A program made the position numbers and the translations under genes. From NCBI GenBank assembly GCA_029204225.1, contig CM055096.1:66438370-66502369 (forward strand): 64,000 nt of DNA, given 5' to 3'. Positions 55,614-64,000 of the stretch are shown one piece after another (positions within the stretch are counted from its first letter, which is position 1; each line of letters opens with the position of its first letter). The notes under the pieces were generated by a model. It saw only the letters and a list, made by a program, of their open reading frames with translations, did no database searches and was not told the origin of the DNA. Source of the DNA: Diphasiastrum complanatum. Taxonomy: Eukaryota; Streptophyta; Lycopodiopsida; Lycopodiales; Lycopodiaceae.

Positions 55614-56042
55614 CGCGCGCGTGTACATAGATATATATATACATGGATATGTATATGTATATACATATATGCATGTATATGTATATGTACACACACACGC
55701 ACACACACACACACACACACATATATACTGAACATATTTTAGAGAGAGAGTGTAAATGTGTTGTTAACTCACCCTAGTCTCCCTATGTCACACCTAGACC
55801 CTACTCTTTGCCTATTCATACATACAATACATATGCACACACATACAATACATATGCACACATATAAAAGCCTATTTTTTGACTACACATACACAAGCAC
55901 ACACACACACACATACATATACATATATACATACACATACATATACACATACACACATAAACATATACATACACATGCACATACACACACATATACATAT
56001 ACATACACATACACCTACACATATATACACATATACGTATAG

Positions 56043-56075
<33 letters not shown>

Positions 56076-56796
56076 ATCGATCACCCGCCATCGGCGGGCA
56101 CACTATGCTACATAGGTTTAAAATTTACTGACAAAGTAATCTACAAAATGTTCTCCCTCAAGAGCCAAGATGACTAATAATTTGTTTACTCAATCTCACT
56201 CGTATAACTTTTTGATGCTTGTCATATTCAAAGGGATTTTTCTAAACTCACTCATGAGCAAAGTCCAAACACTTTTGCTACATGAGCTTTGGCTTGCATG
56301 GTCTGCATGGCCGTCAAGATTGTTGATGAACTCATGATAGTGATGAATGTGCTCTTCAGATGGCTATAAGCGCCAGTCTTTGAGAGGATCGATCACAAAA
56401 AATTGAATATCTCAAATTCTACATGCAATTTCTAGAAACTTGATATATCTTCTTGTAGCCTCCAATGAGACCTCCCTAATGCACCAAAAGTCATCTAATT
56501 CCAATAAACCAAGTGTGAAATCAGAATTGATCAAGTATACAACCCTATATTGAGTTTTGACCTACAAAAGATCCAATCTACATATGCTAAAATGCTGATT
56601 TTTGAGTAGAGATCAATCTAGCATGCTCTAGCATTGGTAACTCCTCCAAATCTTTGCTAAAGATGGTTGATCCTTTCATAATCTGAAACACAATAGCTCT
56701 GTTACCATGTGAAGGATTTCAGATCATTCAAGGTCCAATCCATGTCCCTGATCTTTGGTTACAATAAGGAGCAAACCAACAATCCTGCCACAATCC
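54458..56796. other. duplicated intergenic sequence with microsatellites (copy B)
   Basis: Matches 38560-40705. It has a longer C-run (55187-55215), GT runs at 55455-55494 and 55573-55604, GC runs, and CA-rich tracts at 55689-55720 and 55890-56073. The TA run of copy A is here only a short degenerate tract. It contains a 118-bp tandem duplication (units starting 55384 and 55502). Confidence 0.75.
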
Positions 56797-58487
<1,691 letters not shown>

Positions 58488-59150
58488 ATAAAGTTTAACA
58501 GCACAGAGTACCATAAAGCGAAGCAAGTTTGAGGATTCCCACTGCCACCATCGCACACAACAAAACTGCATAAGTTAGTTGCGTGAGGAAGACATGTGTC
58601 ATAGCTGAGAATCAATTGTTATCCATGTCCGAAACAAGATTCACTACTTTATCAGCGTAATTGCATTAATAACAAGTATGTCCAATCTTCCCAATCATTT
58701 ACTTCCTAATCTAGCAATGTGTTCCGCCATTTAACAAAGTCGTATCAAGGCAAAAGCCATACTAATCAGTACAAGAGCAAAAAGGAACGTATTAGATTCA
58801 CAAATATATTCTACATGTAAGCAGCTATCTTACATTACAAAGAATAACAAAGACTTGATGTTGGTCACAGTGCTAGGTACTAGAGCACCTCCGTGATACA
58901 CTAGCCCCATGGATTTCCCGTACCACTTTTTCTGGGAGTCCAAGCACAGAACAACTTGGGAAATTCCATGTCATTCAGGTGTACCATAGTCACGTCCTGT
59001 CATGTGTTGCATGTGATTAGACCATGAGCTTACTAATGAATTGCCAAATATGGCCATGGAGCTAAACTAGACTAGAATTAGTCATTAGGACAGTTAATAA
59101 GGTGGCTCGAACAACCTCGCTATATTTGTGAATAGCAGACTTGTAATAAT
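58488..59150. other. no gene seen
   Basis: Unique sequence after the duplication. No protein, RNA or mobile-element signature was found. Confidence 0.5.
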
Positions 59151-59153
59151 GGT

Positions 59154-59564
59154 TGTAAGGCCCAAATTAGCCAAATAAATCCCCAAACTTATAGTAGAGG
59201 CACAAATGACCACTATAAATAGCTGAGGTCGTGCTAAATTTGGAGGCTATTATTCATTTTGTAATTTTGAGTTTTAAAAGATCTTGAAGCTTGTCTTTGA
59301 GAGCTTTCTTGATGGAGAAAGTGGTTCATGTGCCTAAAATCACATGAGAGCTATGATCATGCTCTAGAATCAGGTCCCTATCTTGTGAATGATCAATAAT
59401 AATGAATATTGATACCTTACTTTGCCTATTTTGGTGAAGTTTTGCTACTTCTAGCTATCTTCTTGATTTTTGACTAGTATTCTTGATTTCTTGCATTTCC
59501 ATTGTAATTTGATGTTTATGAATGGATTAGATGCTTGAATGCTAAGATTGGCACAAGAAAATTT
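59154..59564 (+). repeat. LTR-like region before a PBS
   Basis: Sequence directly upstream of a perfect PBS with a TATAAAT box at 59214-59220. The left boundary (TGTAAGGCCC at 59154) is a guess. The end before the PBS is not CA, so the LTR is decayed or the call is wrong. Confidence 0.45.
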
Positions 59565-59576
59565 TGGTATCAGAGC
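59565..59576 (+). other. primer-binding-site-like sequence
   Basis: TGGTATCAGAGC, a perfect tRNA-Met-type PBS on the plus strand. Confidence 0.65.
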
Positions 59577-60621
59577 ATTAGATCCTTTCCCCATTACATT
59601 TGGTAGATTTTGTTAAATTTGGTAGAGTTTCTTGTTCTAGGTTTCTTGGCTTTTCAATTTCCATAAAGTTCTGATTCAATTTTTGACCACTTAATCTTCA
59701 TTTTTTGTGTGATTTCTTATTGTAGATAGTAGATCTCTTGTTTAGCTTCTTGGAGGTACTGAGATTTTCTGATTTGGAGCTATAATGACCAAGTTATGGC
59801 CATTTTAGTGGTTTCATTCCAATTTTAGCTAGTTAAGTTTTTTTGCAGTCTGAATCTTCTATTGAAGGAGAGGAGACTACAACACTAAGGTCCACTCTTT
59901 TGGCTTTCTTCCTCTCTTGCTTGCTTTACTTCTCTTTTATTGTTGGCTCTGCTGGGTGAAGAGGTTTTCTGCTAGAAAGAAAAGGAAGAATAATTGTAGG
60001 AATGCTACTGCAACCAAAGGTAAGAAGGCTCATCTTGTTTAGACTTTATGACTGTTCTTTGCTGATGAAAGGCCTTTGCTAGCCATGCGGTGATGCAAAC
60101 AAGCTTACGTAATGGCATGATGATCATAGATTACCACTTCACGTTTGGATATCTATGGAGGACTTCCGTAAGAGGGCGCATTGATAGCTGATAATATGCT
60201 CCCAGGTATGGCTTACCTTTTTTGATTATGGGATGCGTCTCTTGACAACGATTTTGCATGGAGTGTGTATGAGCACCTTTGAATGGAAGTAGCATGCAAA
60301 AATGATGGGCGACTGGCCGTTGGCCAGCGAAATCCAGTGCAGCCAGTGAGCCGCGCCCTCAACAATATGTTTTGCTTCTTATATGTGGGCACTTTTGTAT
60401 ATGTGGTCTGAGCATATGTATGCCATCAAGAATGTGATGGAGCACTTATCATGTGTTGTCTCTTTGATATATAGTAGCTCTACTATGCTATTACGTGTTG
60501 TTCCAATGAGTAGATGAGAATTCTATGTGAAATCTCGTTACTCTCTCTCTAGCATCTCTAATGCCACCCCAACTGCCCTTTGGTTGCGGTAGTACCAAAC
60601 CTTTACCTTTACTTGTATTTT

Positions 60622-61101
60622 ATGGCTAACAAGGTGTAGTCCACAAGTTGGTTTCATGATGCAGTGACTCTTGGCTATGGGGAGCCCCTTCCTCCTCCTA
60701 GTCCTTTTGTTCAGGCTATTATATGTTGCATAAAGAAAGCTATTGACGTTCACAAATTGATTACTACTTATGATATGACTACTTGTAATGCTGCTGGTAC
60801 GGAGGATAAAATTCTTTGCCTTGTTGATTTGATGAGCATCATGGATTGGATCAATATTTATACAGATTTTATTAAAAAGAAGAAAACCCTTAGCATGGTT
60901 GAAAAGATTTATGTTGACCTCCCAAACTATGTTGAACGAATTGCTGCTGAAGAAAAGTTCTGTAATATGCATATTCGGGAAGTATTTGCCTGTTCGGAAA
61001 AAAAAAATGGTGTCTCTTTTGCTGATACCCCTGTTCCTACTAGTACTCCCACTTCACCTCACCCTTCTATAGATTTTGATTGGGAGATCCAATCACTATA
61101 A
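60622..61101 (+). CDS. unknown protein ORF between two opposed PBS-like sites
   Basis: The open frame from 60664 (MTLGYGEPLPPPSPFVQAII) continues in frame upstream to about 60622 through one TAG (MANKV-stop-STSWFHDA), so an older start is likely. Later parts are LVDLMSIMDWINIYTDF, KTLSMVEKIYVDLPNYVERI and a Ser/Thr/Pro-rich tail (TPVPTSTPTSPHPS) before the stop. No known domain, knuckle or catalytic motif is seen. Its place 1 kb after a PBS would fit a gag-like protein of a non-standard LTR element, or a captured exon. The overlapping minus-strand frame (60538-60972) is its shadow. Confidence 0.4.
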
Positions 61102-61390
61102 AGCCAATTGCTACACAAACTAGACTCTAATAGTTTTGAAACTAGCTATCAAGCACTAAATCTGGATCATACATGGAAGAGAATCACCAAAGTGAATTGG
61201 GTTGTCCTTCACATGTGTCTGAGCAGAAAAATCTGTACAACATTAGAAATGATTCAATCCAAATGATTATGAACCCTTATGATCCAATTTTGCTTGAGAT
61301 AGCATGGGAGATGCAAACTATCTCTCTAGATCTAGATTTTCAAGGAATTTTTGGAACTTTGGATGAAACAAGCATCAAGAGCTTAGGTAG

Positions 61391-61402
61391 GCTCTGATAC
61401 CA
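61391..61402 (-). other. second PBS-like sequence, opposite strand
   Basis: The minus strand reads TGGTATCAGAGC, adjoining TGTGAAATTTCACACA on the right (which would be the end of a minus-strand LTR). Confidence 0.6.
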
Positions 61403-61835
61403 TGTGAAATTTCACACATGTGGGAATGCCCTAAAGTGTGTGATTGATGTCCTAAAAAAGCTTGTGCACTTGCCAATGGATTCTAGATTGATTTCCAAGA
61501 TCTAGATCAACAAGCAAAGCATAGAGACAAAAGATGGATGCAATAGTTGATAACCAAAGAGTTAGAATTATAGTAGAATCACTGTGTTACTGTACTGTGG
61601 GTCTTATCAATCGATAAGGATCAATTGGTCTCACCACGAGGCGAGTCGGCAGGACATGTGTCCCGTCAACGACAAGCTGGATCATGCATGGGTTGTCTGA
61701 GTGAAGAACTATATGTACAGTGTAATTTCATTTTTGAGAAATACAGTTGCTATGTGAGCTTGTTGTGGAGAGTGTTTTCTCTGTTGTGTTACTATGTAGC
61801 ATGATCTGTGTTCCTGTTCGAAGCAAATTCTAAGT

Positions 61836-61848
61836 TGGTATTAGAGCC
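61836..61848 (+). other. primer binding site of copia-4
   Basis: TGGTATTAGAGCC, one mismatch to the common tRNA-Met PBS. Confidence 0.75.
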
Positions 61849-63152
61849 GTATAGGGAGTGTACACAGTACAGTGTCGTCGTTGAAGAGAGCTTCGGGAGA
61901 AGAGTAGTCTTTTGAGAGTTCGGGGTTTACGACAGGTTGCAGACATAAAGTGAAGCACTGGTGCATAGCTTCTAGTATACGGAAGCCTGCTAGGCTTGAG
62001 ACTGTAAGAGGATTCGGAGACAGGAGTTGTCGGCTGAATTAGAACTCAAGAAAGACAGAATTCTAAAAATATCGTAGAGAGGCTGCTTGGTGTTTGCGAT
62101 TGGTGTGCATTCAATCGGATATCGATTGACAAATGGTTTAAAGCAGTGGATTACCAATAGTAGGGCAACCTCTGTAGAGTAAAAATTTGCAAGTTGAAGC
62201 TCATAGAAAGACTGTGCATAGCCCAAGATTTCTCCCTTCTTTACACTGCTAGGATTTGGAAGCCCAAAACTATTGATTTCTCTTCATTCTGGACAGATTT
62301 CAATGTTGTAAATCTACAGTTGTGGGCACCCTAGGACAATAATGGATCTGGCAAAGGGCCGTGGATGGCCGCCAACCAGAGAAGGACTGATTTCCAAATG
62401 TCCAAATCAGCCATAGCTAACAAGCTATGAAGAAAGAGGAAGAGAAGAGGAGGAGGAGGCTCGTGCGTGCCTAGAGAAGGCAAGGCCTTAGTGCCTGAAA
62501 GGAGCCAGCGGCCTGAGGGAGTTGGATTAGCGCGTCAAATCGAGACTGGCCATAGGATTGGGCCATACATGGATCAACGACCAGAATGGATTACTCTAGG
62601 AGTAATGTGGGTCGTAGGATGATGGGCTACCATTAGATGCACAGTGAAAAGAGTCTTGAACTGGGCTAAAGGGAGTTGAAGGGTAAACTGGCCTTCAACT
62701 GCATTAAAAATTTTCACTTTGAAGTGGGAGTTGAACCCCTTCACTAGTGAAGTTTGAAGTTTCTTCACTCTAAAGAAATAGTTCAAAAACTTAAAAAGCC
62801 CTTATTTTTATTTCCTTTATTCGTTTTAAACCAAACGAAGGGCTACAGACTCCAAACAAAGGGCACCCGGACTGTACTTGCAAGTACGATACAACAAAAC
62901 AAAGTGATTGCAATGGAGAAAGTGTTCGGAGTGCGCAAAAAGTAGTTTCACCATTCCAGTGGGCATGTAGTTGGGAGTTGGCGATAGAGTGCATTTTGGA
63001 AGGCGATGCTGATTTGGCTTTCAACTAGGCGAAAAAGCGGCAGGTAGCCTGGTAAGGAAAATAGTACAAGTCATCATTTTTTACTTCTAACATCACAATT
63101 GGCCTCGTCATACTGCTTTTAGCCTACGGTAGAAGTTTCAAGCAGTTTTGCA
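61849..63152 (+). other. long leader of copia-4, no gene seen
   Basis: About 1.3 kb without a recognisable protein between PBS and gag. Short frames on either strand have no motifs. Such a long leader is unusual for copia and may include an insertion. Confidence 0.5.
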
Positions 63153-64000
63153 ATGACAAACATGGGAGAGTCCATTTTAAGTGAAAGTAACAAATTGGAT
63201 GGGATTTCTAACTATGCAGTGTGGAAATTCAAAATGAAAAACATACTGATGGAGAAGAAAGTGTGGGATGTCGTCACAAGTGATGAGAGAAGACCGCCAA
63301 ATGAAGCGGACATCAAAGTGTTCGATAAGAAGGTGAGGAAAGCTTTGACCTTCATTAACTTGTCAGTGAAGGATCACATCATTACCCACATTTGTGATGC
63401 TGTTACACCCAGACAGGCATGGGATGTGCTAAAGGAGTAGTTCGAGACGTCAAATCCGTCAAGAATCATGTTTCTGAAGTCAAAACTGAATAGTGCCTGC
63501 ATGGAACAAGGAGAGCACATTCAGACTTATATGACCATAATCAAGACAATGAGGGATGAACTGCACTCTATTGGTGAGCGCATATGTCATGTGGAGCTAG
63601 TGCACAATGCATTGTGCAACATTGCAGAATCCTATCAGATGTTTGTGAGCAGAATAGCATCAAGAGAAAGATTGCCAACCTTTGACGAGCTTATAAGAAT
63701 CTTGATGCAGGAAGAGCAACGACGAGAAATGGTGAAAGCTAGACGTCTAAACACTGACAATCAGACATTTGCGACACGCAAAAACAAGGCAAGGGCAAGG
63801 GCAAGAAGAAGTCTACACGACAATTTGCCAAGGCTCAAGAGGATGAGGGATCTTCCAGCAAGACCAAGAAGAAAGGCAAGTGCTTCCATTGCAGTAAAAA
63901 GGGCCATTGGAAGAGTGAATGTCAGAAATTCTTGGCAAAATCAGACAAGGGAAAACCAAAGCAAGCAGGTAACTTTGTCGATGAGGGTGAGATTGAAGAC
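63153..64000 (+). pseudogene. copia-4 gag (UBN2), one stop and one frameshift, cut by window end
   Basis: Start at ATG 63153 (MTNMGESILSESNKLDGISN). UBN2 blocks follow: YAVWKFKMKNILMEKKVWDV, KDHIITHICDAVTPRQAWDV, then a TAG at 63438 (one transition from CAG), FETSNPSRIMFLKSKLNS, GEHIQTYMTIIKTMRDEL and LPTFDELIRILMQEEQRRE. Near 63780 the frame shifts by one base. In the new frame KGKCFHCSKKGHWKSECQKF is a perfect C-x2-C-x4-H-x4-C zinc knuckle. It is the best-preserved gag in the window and belongs to a copia lineage different from copia-1, -2 and -3. Confidence 0.88.

Larger units (their letters stand above)
61560..64000 (+). mobile_element. copia-4: 5' part of a Ty1/copia element
   Basis: An LTR-like region ends at 61835 directly before a PBS. 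A leader of about 1.3 kb and a well-preserved copia gag follow. The rest lies beyond the window. The LTR start is not defined because the 3' LTR is not in view. Confidence 0.75.

Noticed and set aside
60538-60972. 144-codon minus-strand frame
   Set aside because: Overlaps the plus-strand ORF whose frame can be extended upstream and has a more protein-like composition.
61403-61420. Perfect short palindrome TGTGAAATTTCACA
   Set aside because: Too short to interpret alone; noted only as the possible end of a minus-strand LTR.

Overview
The window looks like gene-poor nuclear DNA of a land plant with a large, retroelement-rich genome. Supporting signs are layered Ty1/copia and Ty3/gypsy LTR elements with tRNA-Met (TGGTATCAGAGC-like) or tRNA-Asp-like primer binding sites, a TRIM element, short GT-AG introns, long TA/GT/GA microsatellites, and no bacterial gene organisation. 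The species cannot be fixed from sequence alone. A non-flowering vascular plant is possible, but that is only an impression.

Layout. 1-5627: copia-1 (minus), with its 3' LTR cut by the window edge. 5628-12690: decayed gypsy-1 (minus, tRNA-Asp-like PBS), interrupted by a tandem TRIM at 7698-8400. 12700-16000: LTR fragments, a copia RNase H scrap, and a minus-strand LTR (14012-14751) with non-coding interior. 16008-17628: gypsy-2 pol (plus), carrying a perfect 105-bp inverted repeat. 17630-22215: copia-2 (plus), truncated. 22235-26285: two tandem minus-strand copies of an unrecognised multi-exon gene, both broken. 26286-34732: gypsy-3 (plus) with copia-3 (26800-32290) nested in it. 34733-36000: LTR and tail of another copia element. 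36541-43911 and 51137-58487: two copies of a segmental duplication of about 7.4 kb. 44128-45588: exons of a TSPO-like (TspO/MBR) gene, broken. 46814-53054: full-length chromodomain gypsy-4 (minus) with a perfect 5-bp target duplication CTTAC. 58500-61400: an LTR/PBS-bounded region with one unknown ORF. 61560-64000: 5' part of copia-4 (plus), whose gag runs off the window.

Almost every coding region is a retroelement remnant with stops and frameshifts. The only non-retroelement protein signals are the tandem unknown family, with intron positions conserved between its copies, and the TSPO-like exons. The unknown family is the best candidate for something undescribed. The perfect palindrome in gypsy-2, the TRIM array, and the gag-less leader of gypsy-4 are the most unusual structures.
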